Shown piece by piece: positions 24,313-35,689 of a DNA stretch of 64,000 bases; the stretch's first letter is position 1; each line of letters starts with the position of its first letter. The notes beneath the pieces are model-generated. The model saw nothing but the letters and a program-made list of their open reading frames with translations. It was not told the DNA's origin and did no database searches. The stretch is from Tretioscincus oriximinensis (lineage: Eukaryota; Chordata; Lepidosauria; Squamata; Gymnophthalmidae): assembly GCA_022410635.1 (NCBI GenBank), contig JAJVDF010000001.1, forward strand, positions 13,471,976 to 13,535,975. The letters are read 5' to 3'. The translations under genes were made by a program, and so were the position numbers.

Positions 24313-25070
24313 ACTTTACCTGTCACACATAAAGTATGCCTTCTCATAGTAGAGCTACAACAATGCTTTACCTCCATTACTCTGTTTCTTTTGTCCTCCT
24401 CTTTTGCGCAAAATGATAATTTTGCATTGCCCTGTTAGTGTAGTTCAGAAGGGGCCATGAAAAGAGCCTTCTTACCACTTCATAGGTGTGCAAAAATATT
24501 GCAATGAAACGCAGGATAGAAGTAAATTTTCTACTGGCAGCTTTTCTCTTTCCTGAAAAAGATTTTTGCATAAAATATTACTATGTGTAAGTGGCTCTGG
24601 GCCAAGCAACACAATATGCCATCTTACTATTAAATGACTATACTTATGGCCTGCTTGGAGCACAGTTGCATATTTCCCCACAATATTCTTTCTTTTATTA
24701 CCCAACTTTGTACTATTTTTCAGCTTGCAAAGTTACATAAAAACAGACACAAAGAAAGGAAAATAAACAGTGGCTTGGCTTTCCTGAAGCAGCAAAGAGT
24801 GGTGCATGTGTATATTATGTAGTGCTCTTGAGTGGAACCATGGGAGGACAGAGAAAGAAATAATAAGAATGGTTATTAGCCCTGGCCCTGCCAGACTGAG
24901 GTTGTGTTATAGCAGCACGGAAATACAAAGGGTTCACATGTAGATGAATGAAATATGGTGAATGATGAGTGAAGTATAAGCCCCACAATAAATGACAACA
25001 AGAAAGCAACACACTAGATTGTATATTGGCTCTAATACGAATTCCCTACTGTAGTTTTGTGCATCATAAA
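24313..25070. other. Intergenic upstream of UCN3
   Basis: No gene or named repeat recognised. Confidence 0.4.
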
Positions 25071-25240
25071 ACATACTAGTAATGCTCACTTTTAACCACT
25101 AGATGGTCCCCAATAGCCACATCCATGACTTGAATGCCCAGAGAAATAACTTCTTTGGGTTTTCTTCCTGCTAATGCAGGGATAATGGAAAATGGAAAAT
25201 TTGATATTGTGTGATGTTTAGATAGCTTGGAAATGGGCAC
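25070..25240 (+). promoter_or_regulatory. UCN3 upstream block conserved in the downstream peptide genes
   Basis: The segment ACTAGTAATGCTCA ... AACCACTAGATGG ... GGAATAACTT-like ... TTGTGTGATGTTTAGATAGC has clear counterparts upstream of each small peptide gene, near 34,850, 40,600, 48,860 and 61,550. Its retention in all copies suggests the duplication included the UCN3 regulatory region. The TATA box and 5' splice site of the daughter genes are not evident here: the aligned position reads CTAATG instead of GTAATG, near 25,407. UCN3's own first exon may therefore lie elsewhere. Confidence 0.5.
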
Positions 25241-25613
25241 CAGCTATGGAAACATAGCAGAATAAACTATTGATGCATCCATGACTGACTTACACACTAT
25301 GATGAAATGTGTATTTCAATATTCACAGCAAAATACATATAATAAAATAAATACATATTTAATTGACACGAATACCAAATACCGGTTTTTCCAGACTTGT
25401 TTCGAAAGATTTGCTACTAATGAATAGACTTTTGATTTTTGGCTTTACTATGGGTAACAAACTGATGTTTTACATTTAACACTTGTCCTCACTGAAAAAG
25501 CCTTCCATGATTTTTTGAACTGGGATCAATATCTGCCCCCTTCATGTCCTCTTGATCAGCCATGGACTTACCCACCTTTTCTCTTTCTCCATCAGGACAG
25601 GGTGCTAAGGACT

Positions 25614-26090
25614 ATGTCTCATTCTAGACTTCTGCTCCTGATCCTGATCCTCTTCTCAGCCAGGACAGGCTCANCTCTCAACCTGTACAAGGGTGAGTCC
25701 ATCTTCCACTGTATCAACGCTGTTCTCTCGGAGGCTGAAAGAGCTCTTCCTGTTGGGAATGCCATCCTGGAAAAGAGGGGCTTCCAATATCCCCCACGAG
25801 TTGAAGATATCACTGCTGATGAAGAAGAAGAGGAAGCTGAGGCAGAAGAGGAGAAACAGAAAAGGAAAAATCCAATAGTCACTCGCTACAAATATCTGGC
25901 CCAGACCCAGGGAAAAGGGAAAGCCAACCAGGGCCAAGTGAAGAGTGACCGTCGTACCAAGTTCACGCTCTCCCTTGATGTGCCAACCAATTTGATGAAC
26001 ATCCTTTTTAACATTGCCAAGGCCAAAAACCTGAGAGCCAAAGCAGCCGCCAATGCCCAGCTGATGGCTCAGATAGGCCGGAGAAAGTGA
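25614..26090 (+). CDS. UCN3: Urocortin-3 preprohormone
   Basis: This is an intact single-exon coding region of 158 codons. Residues 1 to about 21 are a hydrophobic signal peptide (LLLLILILF), followed by a propeptide with a K-R site (54-55) and an acidic stretch (about 67-80). The mature peptide, residues 117-154, starts FTLSLDVPTN and ends LMAQI. It is followed by G-R-R-K, giving the amidation glycine and basic cleavage site. This is the CRF-family signature and is closest to urocortin-3, a secreted peptide whose established receptor is CRHR2. The ATG at 25,614 is chosen because a TTTCTCCATCAG acceptor ends at 25,595, making upstream in-frame Met codons intronic. Vertebrate UCN3 likewise has its coding sequence in one exon. 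One N affects residue 21. Its 3' UTR (about 26,180-26,220) matches the 3' UTRs of the four downstream small genes. Confidence 0.96.
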   Translation: MSHSRLLLLILILFSARTGSXLNLYKGESIFHCINAVLSEAERALPVGNAILEKRGFQYPPRVEDITADEEEEEAEAEEEKQKRKNPIVTRYKYLAQTQGKGKANQGQVKSDRRTKFTLSLDVPTNLMNILFNIAKAKNLRAKAAANAQLMAQIGRRK

Positions 26091-26862
26091 CGCAGAACAG
26101 GAAAGAGAAGCAGAGAGTCAAAGCAGGGCTGGGAAGCCACCACTGGAAAGGCCTTTCTTCACCGTTCCCTTCTTCAAGAACCTCTCTCAAAATGGAACTG
26201 TCCACTGTACTATAATCCTATAAATGTGTTTGATTTGCCAGCCTATCATGTTGCATAACATTCATTTATTCCCCAATATCCATGTAGTGGAATCTGTGCT
26301 ATGTGGAGAGTGATAGTTAGGATTCTCATGGAAAAGAAAGGAAGAGTATCTAGTGATTTCCCATGAAGCAGGATTAAAGTAATTTATCTTGAGTTTCTAA
26401 CGCCTTTAACATTTTCTTTTTTGTGTTTGATCTGTCAGAACAGCCAAACCATCTGGTTGATCCTCATTAGGAAAAAAAAATCAAAGACAAATGCACATTT
26501 CTGTGGTTTGGATAGATTTTTGGAGACCACTCNTAACCTGCATCCAGTCTGTTGCTTTCATCTTCAGAGTTCAAGGGAAAGGAAATTGGACTTCAGTAGT
26601 TTTNAATCAGAGTTTCTGGCTAAGCATCATGGGAGCTGTAGTTCCAAATAAGTTTTTTTTTCAAATTATGTTTTCTTTTCTTATGATTATTTTCCATGCT
26701 TTCATTACTCCCTTTTTGTTCCTAATGTGTAACCTTGCCAGTACTGTTGACAAGAAATTCCTATCATCCTCTTGTCTTTCACTTTACAGTCTGGGATGAT
26801 TTCAGCAACATTGGAAGGGCCTCAAACTGGATGCCTTGACCTTAACCTTTATTATTATTTAC
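26091..26862. other. UCN3 3' UTR and downstream DNA
   Basis: The first 130 bases include CTCTCAAAATGGAACTGTCC, conserved as CTCTCAAGATGGCACTGTG after the daughter genes. A weak ATTAAA at 26,373 is the only nearby polyadenylation candidate. A short repeat, CTAAGCATCATGGGAGCTGT, occurs near 26,620. Confidence 0.5.
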
Positions 26863-27670
26863 TAGTGGAATTAGCCCGTTGCATTATGGTAATGCAACAG
26901 GCTCTAGCTCCTCCCCCCTTGCTCCTATCCATGCCTCCACCCCCCTTTTACTTGCTGTTTCATTTCATTACTTCTTTCCATTTTCCTTCCCTTCCTTCTT
27001 CCTTGCCTTCTTTATTTTTCTTTCTTTATCTTCCTTCCCTTCCATCTTTCATCCATTCCCTCTCAGTACTGGTCCCAGTATTGAACTGAGGTATTCCATT
27101 TTTCACATCTTTCCACGCAGAGAACTGTCCATTTACTTCTCTGTTTTCTGTCTTTTAGCTGGTTTCCAACCTAGGACTCTGGTCTCTGGAGGCTGCCAAA
27201 GTTCCAAGCTGTGCCATTAGTCATTATACCTTCGATTGTTGAACTCTCCCATGCGCCTTTTGCTATATGTACAGTGTAATGGAATTACCCTTTTGCATTA
27301 CAATAATGCAACAGGCACTAGACCCTCCTCCCCTTTGCTCCCATCCATGCCTCCACTCACTCACTCACTCACCCCCTCCTTTGTCCCCTCCCACTCCCCT
27401 TTCACTTGCTATTTTGTTTCATTCGTTCTTTCTTTCCGTTTTCCTTTCTTTACTTCCTTCCTTTCCCTCCCAGTTCTGACCCCTGTACTTGAACCCTGGG
27501 GTATTCCACCTATCAATCTTTTCACCGAGAGAAGATTTATTTATTATTTCCCTCTGTTTTCTATCTTTTAGCCAGTTTCTAACCCAGCACTCTGGTCTCT
27601 GGAGGCTGCCAAAGTTCCAAGCCCTGTCATAGGCCATTATACCTCAGAATGTTGAACTCCCTACACTCCG
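26863..27670. mobile_element. Head-to-tail dimer of a roughly 400-bp element
   Basis: Two diverged copies (about 26,863-27,257 and 27,276-27,670) share AATGCAACAGGC near their start and a CT-rich centre. Both also share TCTGGTCTCTGGAGGCTGCC and a GTTGAACTC end. The start includes a hairpin, GTTGCATTATGGTAATGCAAC. A TTTATTATT-like word flanks the pair on both sides, so the dimer may have inserted as one unit. I do not recognise the family; tandem arrangement is known for Penelope-like elements, but no coding part is present. Confidence 0.5.
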
Positions 27671-28494
27671 TTTATTATTTATGATACCTGGGACCTGATA
27701 AAAAAAGATATAGGGTGCTTGTATTATGTTATGATTTGAACCTAGCACCAATGAGATATGATCTGGAACCATGGCATCTGACCAATGCCAGTCGTCCAGA
27801 CCAGTCTGCGCACCAATTCCAAAGCTCACTAGACCTTCAGTGTCAGCCTAGGAGTGTTCAGAAAGAGTAGGAATGAATGTTCCAACCATAGAGTCAGTAG
27901 AGAACCTATTTTAGCAACATACTTTGGTGCACCAGAAACTGAATCTCCCCAACAGTATGAACTATGGAAGTACGTCTTGTGTATACAAGGATGTTCTGCA
28001 GCAGTCTATACTAGTCTCCTGGTAGACCTCAATATGCTTCTTATAAAAAAACAGAATGAGTTGAGNAGCAGGTTGATAGGAATGGTGGATAAAAATGCAT
28101 TACTATATACAGTATATAGTAATGGAATGGCAGCAGCAATTACAAAATTGTAGCAAGGGGGTCTTGTGGCACTATGGAACCTGCCAAGAAAAAAGGTAGG
28201 AACATGAACTTTTGTAGATAAGTTCACATCTTCAGATGCACCTGCTCATTCCACCTACCTTTTTCTTGTAAGTCTCTAGTGCTATGAGGTCCCCTTGCTA
28301 GATTTTCTGTATCCAGCTAATTTTATGTGCTGTCATTTAGTGGCATTGATGTGAATTTAAACTTCAGCCTTGTTAACTTTAAGCCTACAGAACTCAGCTA
28401 CATCCTGCCAGATGTTCAAGAACTATAACTCCCATAATCCAATGCCAATCCAATCAAGTAGGCTTAACCTACCATGGAATGGTGGGTGTTGTAA
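27671..28494. other. Intergenic, nothing recognised except MITE-like fragment
   Basis: Near 28,400-28,490, ACTATAACTCCCATAATCCA and its distant complement GGTGGGTGTTGTAAC suggest a decayed palindromic MITE. There is no gene. Confidence 0.35.
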
Positions 28495-28965
28495 CCATAA
28501 GAATATAAGAGGAATCCCATTAAATCAGGCCACAGCCAATCTAATCCAGCATTCTCTCTCACACAGCGGCTCACCAGTTGCACTAGAGCAGTCTCAAGCA
28601 GAAGAAGGCAAAAGCCCTCCCTTGTTGTTGACTTCCTGCAAATTGGCATTTCAGGAATACTGCCTGTTTTTCGGTCCCAGGGACAGCATCAAGATATCCA
28701 TCCTAGCAGCTATTGATATACCCGTCTCCCATGAATTTTTCTAATCCTATCTTAAAGCTATCCAGGTTCCTATCACTGCCTCTTCCAGAAGCAAATTCCA
28801 TAGACCAATGACACTCTGGTGAAAAAAATATTTTCCCTTATCTGTCCTGACACTTCTTCCCATCAGCTTCAAGGAATTCCTTCTGGTCCTAGTGTGTTGT
28901 GTGATAGAAAAAATAATTCTGTGCTTCAAGAATATCTTGAGGGTAGCCATTGAGCATCTTGGTTT
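28495..28965 (-). repeat. CR1 LINE 3'-UTR fragment, long
   Basis: The plus strand reads GAATATAAGAGGAATCCCAT ... AATCTAATCCAGCATTCTCT ... through CTATCCAGGTTCCTATCACT and TTTTCCCTTATCTGTCCTGA. It is the reverse complement of a squamate CR1 3' end of about 470 bp. Confidence 0.7.
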
Positions 28966-29900
28966 GATACTCACATTCACTCACAATTTCAGAATTATAT
29001 TTTACAACAGTTAGAAGCTGAAATTAGGGCAAGATTTCTTGCTGGACACACATAATGCTAGTATTGAAAAATCTGGTTGTATATTTGTTTCTGAGTTCGA
29101 TTCAATGTGTGGATGTTGATATATAAAACTCTAAGGGCTTGGGCCCCAACTTTATCAAAAAGCACCATGTCCAAATAGACCAGCCTNGTATTAAGATATT
29201 AAGGGAACTTCAGTGGTAAGAGGGTTGCTATGATGGACTCAACCCTCAAGCAGTCAACTTGATGTGGGTTTTAGTGCCAAGTTAATTAAAACATACATTT
29301 TCACCAATATATACAGTAAAANCCCATTTATCCGAACTAAAGGGGGCAGAGCCATTTCGGATAATACAATTTTTCGGATAATCCATGAAATCGTCCATTT
29401 TTTTATTTTCGGCTGTTTAATGATAAAATTTCTAATTTAAATAAAGTGTGAAATTGTTCTTACCTGTAATGCTTTAAAGCCGCGAGCCGTGCCGGAAGGA
29501 GAAGCCTTTTTCCACCTACGCAGTAAGGGCGCCATGTGATTTAACTCTGTCACAATATGCAGTTTAGGAAGTTCGGTTAAGCCGGGTTTCGGTTAAGCGA
29601 AGTTCGGATAAACGGGGTTTTACTGTATTTTGTCCTGAACGTCAATGGTCTGGATTTGTTACTTTATTCATGTTGTCTTATGCTCAAGTAATGGATGGGG
29701 TATAAACAGTGAAAAATCTAAAATAAGTAAAAGGTGAGGGAGTGGACTTTTTCTTTTAGTTCTCTCCTGCCAGCATCATATAATTTCTTCTGAATAATTA
29801 TGAATTCTCTCCTTCACTGCACTTACCTACCATCTGTGAATGTAGTCCTGTCTCGTAGGTGGACGGCCATAACATACTCATGCTGAGTAGTGTCAGCTAG
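28966..29900 (+). repeat. Duplicon block X, ancestral-side copy
   Basis: This block corresponds to 42,120-42,740, with shared words such as TTTCTTGCTGGACACA, AAATCTGGTTGTATATTT, ATAAGTAAAAGGTG and AATCATATAATT. It contains a degraded L2-like piece (GGGCTTGGGCCCCAAC). A Tigger MITE at 29,314-29,625 is an extra insertion absent from the other copy. It shows that the duplication spans DNA 3 kb downstream of UCN3. Confidence 0.75.
29314..29625. mobile_element. Tigger/pogo MITE with TA target duplication
   Basis: The terminal inverted repeats of about 25 bp start CAGTAAAA and include TTTATCCGAACT; the right end carries the complement. TA dinucleotides flank at 29,312-29,313 and 29,626-29,627. The 312-bp length and lack of coding make it a non-autonomous pogo-superfamily element. 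Confidence 0.9.
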
Positions 29901-31747
29901 TGAGAGAAAGGTGAGAATTACTTTTAGCAACTTAGACTGGCATTTGAACCTCAGGCCTTTTACTAAACCAACCTGAAGCCAAAAATAACACAAGTCTCCC
30001 AAAAGTTTCAGGACCATAAACATTCAAAAATACAATATGTACTTCAAATAAAAAATAGCAATGGAGATCTTCACTCTGCTTGTCTGTTTGTTATCAAATC
30101 CAATTCATTGTGTTGATAAAAGGGTTGGGTCCTGGTTACTTGAAGAAACTATCCCACAAATAAACTTGCCCAAATCTTGGAATCCAAAGAGCTTTCTCTC
30201 GTGCCCATCTCTTGTAGCAATGCAAGGGTATTGACATACAAGCAGGACCTTTCCTGTGGTGGCCCCCAGGTTTTAGGACAGCTTCCCTCTGGATGTTTGC
30301 CAGGTATTTAATAACTTATTGACAGGGGTGTAGCAAGCAGTCACAACTCTCAAAATCTGTGCCCCTGGTTACAAATCTGCCACCAGCTGTGCAAAGATCC
30401 AGCACCTGCTCCCTCCCATGCCCCACTTATCTAATATGGCATGATTCGAATGCTTTACTTTTAACCACAAAGGTACTGGGAGCAGGGGTGTGGGGGTGGT
30501 AAACCTTCCCCTTCCAGCACACTGCATTAGAGCTGATGTGATATGAAGGGGGGGTCCTTTTTTCTACTCCTAGTGTTTCCAAGGCTTAAAACTGCATTCA
30601 AATACAATGGCTAAATCTTGCACCTGGAGTAAATGGCTCTGTTTGCCTTCCCTGATTATGCCATTGCTTATTAAAGGGACAAGGTATATGCAAATCATGG
30701 AAAAATCAATATTAAAACCAAATAAGGAAAACAAAGAGTCATTTTGCCTGTTACAATGAGTATTCATTGCTGTAAAAGAGATTTACTAAGATGTTANTGC
30801 TTATATAAGAATAAAATATTCAGAAAAATGGGAGAGAGCTGTATGTGGTCAAGTTAGAAATATATTGTGGCACATTATGCTAAACTAAAGCAGTCCATGC
30901 TAGCACTCCATGCTTTTGATTAGCTAGACCAGTAAGCATGTTTTCATATTCCCAGCCTGTGCAGATAGCGGTGTAGAGATCAAAGGGAATGATTTTCCCT
31001 TTGCGCCTGGCTCTGAATTTCCCACTTGTGTTGCATATTGATCAAGGCAGTTTCTTTTCCCGTCTTCCTTGCCCCTTACCAGAAATTCAAATTGATCCAG
31101 AAGCAAAGGGGATAATCATTCTCTTTTACCTCTAGGATGCTGNCCACGTGCACTGCGAACATAAAAAATTATTCCCACCAGCCACAACTGCCCTTGATTA
31201 ATCAGCTGGCAGTAGGAGGTATTTTTAGGATGTTATTGGCTCAGAACTCCTGTTTCAGCTGCCCCAAACAAGTGTTGCCCAAAGAGTTATCATTTCCTGT
31301 CTGTGGAAATGGACCAGACTAAACAATTTTTTAAAATTTTCTGCTTCTCCCTTGCCTTCAATGCACCCAGAACCAACCTTTTTTGGTGTGTCTAATTGCA
31401 GCCTCCATTTCCACAAGACAGAGGAGCAAATGGTCAACTCAAAGACATATAAAAGATTGGGTAACACAAAATAAAAGGAATAGATTTGCAAACAGGACCT
31501 TACCTGCTAACAAAGAACAGCTAAGATGGGGTTTACCACATTTCTAAACTCACTTTAATGCTTTTCAGATAACAAAAATAGTGGATTTGGAATTTAATAC
31601 AGATACAAAGAGCAAAAAAATAGACTAATGAATGGTCGGGAGCATCAATTTGTAATGTCTTAATATAGAGATAAATTAAAAGGAAGAGTATGGCTCCCGC
31701 CTTTTGAGAAGTTAAGAAAGATTTGGATGAGGGAAGGGAAAACAAGT
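29901..31747. other. Intergenic, weak repeats only
   Basis: A piece near 30,060-30,310 (GGCCCCCAGGTTTTAGGACAGCTTCC) resembles a decayed LINE tail. No gene or clear element was recognised in the rest. Confidence 0.35.
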
Positions 31748-32611
31748 TGCCTCAATCCAGGCACTTGAAAAGGTGGGAGATAAAAACTTAGTTATATATA
31801 TGCCAAGCCAAGCAAATGTATTGGAAAACCTTGTGAAGGATCTCAATAAGATAAAAAAATACAAATTTACAGAAGGTAGAAAGGAAACTGATCATAAAGT
31901 GGTACAGAACTGTGGTTCACCCACACTATATGTCAGACATCGCCTCTTCCTGTTGGCACGGGTGTTAAGTTGATGGGACTTATTACCACATGTGGCGGAA
32001 TGTAATGAGGTGGAAAACTTTTATGATTTAATTAAACACTCACTAAGTTTGATTTTGAATAGTAATATCCAAGTAGGTATGATAAATATGATATCTAATC
32101 AATTGAGAGATAGCAATTTAACAAATGAGAGTAATTCATAATAAAGAAGGTGATATTGGCTCTTCATATAGTGCTGGCAAGAAGGTGGCAGGATAAAACA
32201 TAGTGGACATTTAATACACTGAAATGATTATATCATTGATTTCATGCTGTGCGAATATATAAGGGAAAGGAGAACACGGTTGATGGGGGTGACAGTAGGA
32301 ATACCCTGGGGTCAAAGATAGAACAGGCCAATTGTTTTTGGAATTTTTGAAGACAGAAATTTAAGACTAAAACATACGTTCCTCATGATCTTAGATCAGT
32401 TCAAATTTGTATAATTAAAATAGTTTTCCTTTTTTCAATCCCATTTATGTCTGCTATTGGAGGAGGAGGGAGATGGGAGAAAGGGAGAGATGTATTTTTG
32501 TGTTTGATTTTTGCATTTCTGCAGATATGTATGCATAATGTTGTTTTGTTTTTCATATGTGTGGTGGTATGTATTTTTTGGTATAATTTGTTTAATAAAT
32601 AATTTAAAAAA
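31748..32611 (+). mobile_element. L1-clade LINE 3' end, degenerate, inverted partner of 44.4-46.6 kb
   Basis: The DNA encodes decayed ORF2 C-terminal pieces. AAAGTGGTACAGAAC corresponds to the KWYRTPN motif of the better copy at 37,999-40,201. An A-rich tail ends near 32,611. It abuts an inverted copy of duplicon block Y, just as the minus-strand L1 at 44.4-46.6 kb abuts the direct block Y. The two are probably the same insertion, duplicated and inverted. Confidence 0.7.
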
Positions 32612-32639
32612 AAAACAAGTCAGAGAAGCAAATCTGAAT

Positions 32640-33780
32640 TTTGGCAATCAATTTTTATTTTTGCTACAACTGAACAGAACATTTCCCTATCTGAACCTAT
32701 CATTTTTGGGTACAAAAACAGTATGCTTTGTTTCAGTCAGACTTGACTGGACAGCCTTGAATACTGGATACTCAGTCAATTTTTTGTATTTCTAAAAAAG
32801 GCAGGAAGAATGGTCTGCAGTTCTCCCCTGAGCTTCCCCAATTCTCCTCTTATGCCTGCAGCCTTCACTTTGGCATTTTTGCCTCCGCCACCACTGCATC
32901 TGCAGGCTCCATAACTTTATCCCTTATGTCCTTAGCTCATCTTTCTGCTATGTGGTTCTTTTAAAAGACAGTTAGCATTTTCCCCCGGCCTTCTAGACCT
33001 TCTCAAGTGGGAGAAATATGGATATATGCCTATTCTAATGCTGATATTTGTGCAAATACAAAGTTTTACAAATATCAACCATGGTGGGGTAGGGGAGGCA
33101 TGGTTGATCATAATATGGAGTGGACTCTACTTTCTGATCAATCTTAACTTGCCTAACTTTTGTAGAGAGATTGTTAAGAGAGCAGATGTAGAGAATCCAT
33201 CTAGGATGACTTGAAACAGCACCATCTTTGTCCATTCTCACCCCTTGGGAATACCTAGACATGGTTATTGGCCATGGGAGAGTTTCCTGTTCTTCCTTTC
33301 GTTACCCTAGGGTAGTCTCCATCCAAGAGTAATCTGCCCTGGCNAAAGAACGGTTAAAGAATGCAGGTTAAAGAACGCAGACTCAGTCCCAAAAGATGAC
33401 TGAGAGCTGAAAAAATAGAAATAACTTTTCTCTGCTTTTAGTCCACTTCTGGAAGGAAAAACACTTTTGATTTCTGAGCCAGCACTCATCCCAACCATTT
33501 TCTATTTAGGACAAGTACAGAATGAATTCATTTTCTGTCCCAATTTAAAAAGCCTATCGGGACACAAGCTCTGATATATTTCCTCAGGGGAACATTCCAA
33601 GGGCTAGAAGTCACCACAGAAAAGAACCTCTTGCATGTCATTGCCTCTCACATATCTGTAAGAGAGAAAGCTACAAGAAGGTCCTCATCTTTCTGATCTT
33701 TCTCCTGGGAAACCCACCAGGTTGCCTTGTCTAGTGATTCAGCCGCTGACCTTCACAGGGATACTAAGGACATAAGACTA
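32640..33780 (-). repeat. Duplicon block Y, inverted copy
   Basis: Read in reverse this block matches 43,020-44,400. Shared landmarks are the complement of GATCAACCATGCCTCCCC (about 33,090), CAGAAGTGGACTAAAAGCAG (about 33,440) and GACAGAAAATGAATTCATT (about 33,520). Other copies in direct orientation lie at about 49,750-50,500 and 51,650-52,490. Confidence 0.8.
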
Positions 33781-33854
33781 CAAGAAATGCCTTATTGGAC
33801 TGAACTGGTGGCCATCAGTTCATGGTAGCATCTGGTTGTTCAACCTTTATNCAT

Positions 33855-33960
33855 TTTATAAGTGGTGGTTTGCCACTGCCTACTTCCAGGGGGAGGCTGG
33901 AAATGGAACACGCCACCCTCTACTTTCCAGACAGTCTGTACTGCCCCTAAGCCACATTTG
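33855..33960. repeat. Single unit of the 140-bp repeat family
   Basis: AGTGGTGGTTTGCCACTGCC, GGGGGAGGCTGG and CTCTACTTTCCAGACAGTCT match the motif order at 4.9 and 15.8 kb. Confidence 0.4.
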
Positions 33961-34462
33961 CGTATGTGTGTCTCAAAAATATTTAATTTTATTTTAACTT
34001 CTACATTTTACATACAAACACATTATAATACTTTGGGCCATTTTTAATTTTTTTCTCCCAACCCTCTCCCCAATGGGTAACATTAGTTATAGAATATTTA
34101 TTAAACGTGGAAATTTCACATAGGAAAAATTAATCTAATGTTCAACTTTTAATTTTCACTTCTTAATTTGTTTTCTAAATACATTTTACTATACTCCATT
34201 TTTATTTACATCTTCTCATTGCTTGTACATTTGTCTTCTTATTCATTCTACAATTTACCATTTCCACAGCCAACATATTTACAATATAATTAAACCATTT
34301 ACTAACCAACCACTTAGACTTGTCTTTCCACTCTCCTGTCAAAACTATCTGCAGTGCAATCGACTTATCTATAATTTACTTTTTCTCTATTGATCAGAAA
34401 TCTTTCAAACCTGTGTGCATATTGACATTCTGTTAATGTTATTCCACAATTTAACATGCCAA
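33961..34462. other. AT-rich intergenic
   Basis: Very AT-rich sequence with no recognised feature. Confidence 0.4.
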
Positions 34463-34830
34463 CAAGAACATAAGTGGAGCCCTGCTGAATCAGCCTGGAG
34501 TCTATCTAGTCCAGCATTATGTCTGGAACAGCAGAAGGAAAAATCTTCAACTGTTCTCAATGCTCTGCAAAAGACATTTCAGGAACACTGCCTGTTGCGC
34601 CATCTTGGAAGAAGCATCCAGACATCCATAATAGTTGTTTATACCATTGGTGTCAACGAACATTTCTAATCCACTCGTAAAGCTATTCAGGCTGTTAGCT
34701 ACCATCACCCCTTCCGGAAGCAAAGTCCACATTTCCGATGACCCTCTGGGTGAAAAAATACTTTACCTTTTCTGTCTTCACCCCTAGAATATAGAGCACA
34801 TGGTGTCAGGTTCCACTCAAATATAATACT
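34463..34830 (-). repeat. CR1 LINE 3'-UTR fragment
   Basis: The plus strand reads AACAAGAACATAAGTGGAGC ... CATCTAGTCCAGCATTATG-like text ... GGTGAAAAAATACTTTACC, the reverse complement of a squamate CR1 end. Confidence 0.65.
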
Positions 34831-35019
34831 AAAAAGCTCCCAGCATAGATTCTTTTTAACCACTACATGGACCCCCAAATAGCCACATCTATTACTTGAA
34901 TGGCCAAAGGAATAACTTACCCTTTTGGGATCCCTTCTTGCGAGTATGAGCAGGAATAATGTGAGCATATAAATGAGGAAATGTATATTGTGTAATGTTT
35001 AACAAACTATAACATGAGC

Positions 35020-35057
35020 ATTTAAATTGGATTGGATGTTGTGTGGACTTTATTCAG
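35020..35057 (+). promoter_or_regulatory. Promoter and first exon end, peptide gene copy 1
   Basis: An AT-rich TATA-like word (ATTTAAAT, 35,020-35,027) stands where the other copies have TATAAA. The non-coding first exon would end TTTATTCAG at 35,057, followed by a GTAATG donor. The exon-2 acceptor (CTCCTTCAG) is at 35,312. The TATA box is weaker than in the other three copies. Confidence 0.5.
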
Positions 35058-35330
35058 GTAATGAACAGACATTTGTATCTCAGTTTTACTGTTGATAACA
35101 AACTGATATTTTATACTTACTACTTGTGCTTATTGAAAAGATCTCCATTGAACTTGGGTCAGTATATTGGCATTTGTATAGAGGCTCCATGTCTTTCTGT
35201 TAATCAGCTTGTATTGATGCAATTGTATTCTTATCCCAAAATTACCCAGTTGATTCTACATCCATTTCTTGATTTGCTGTAGGCTTATCTACCTTTTCTG
35301 TTTCTCCTTCAGAATAGAACATGGAAGACT

Positions 35331-35591
35331 ATGACTTATTCCAGATTTCTGCTCCTTCTCCTCATCTTCTTCCTAGCCAGGACATGCCTGTCCCTCGACC
35401 AGAACAAGGTGGAATCCAGCCTCCCTGGTATCAAAAGGGCTCTTCCTAGTGACAACATCAACCTGCAAAAGAGAGCTGATGGCCTAGCACAAGATATCGT
35501 TGATCTCATAGTTGACTCCCTTAGCCTCCCAGCCAACATCATAAACCTCATTTTCAATCTTACCAATTCTGCAAACCTGAAAGCAGGTTAG
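35331..35591 (+). CDS. UCN3-derived secreted peptide precursor, copy 1
   Basis: This 86-codon frame lies within an exon starting at 35,313. Residues 1-22 form a signal peptide (FLLLLLIFFL, then TCLSL). A short propeptide has K-R at 35-36 and 47-48. The residual mature segment is about residues 49-85 and ends K-A-G-stop, so the final Gly could donate an amide. SLSLPANIINLIFNLT aligns with UCN3's TLSLDVPTNLMNILFNIA, and ALPSDNINLQKR aligns with ALPVGNAILEKR. Homology therefore runs through propeptide and peptide, while UCN3's acidic linker and last dozen mature residues are missing. An NLT sequon is present at 76-78. An upstream ATG at 35,321 is out of frame in a strong Kozak setting, which could reduce output. 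Function unknown. Confidence 0.85.
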   Translation: MTYSRFLLLLLIFFLARTCLSLDQNKVESSLPGIKRALPSDNINLQKRADGLAQDIVDLIVDSLSLPANIINLIFNLTNSANLKAG

Positions 35592-35689
35592 GGAAAGTGA
35601 TGTGGGCCAATGAGCAGGACGGAGCACAGAGTCAAGACNACCATAAGGAAGGCTTTTCTTTCCTTTATTCAAGAACCTTCTCAAGATGG

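Noticed and set aside
25515..25613. N-terminal extension of UCN3 from an upstream Met
   Set aside because: The extension runs across a good splice acceptor ending at 25,595 and would displace the signal peptide.
35336..35566. Antisense frames opposite the peptide genes (also at 41.1, 49.3 and 62.1 kb)
   Set aside because: They mirror the strongly biased signal-peptide codons and lack their own splice or promoter signals.
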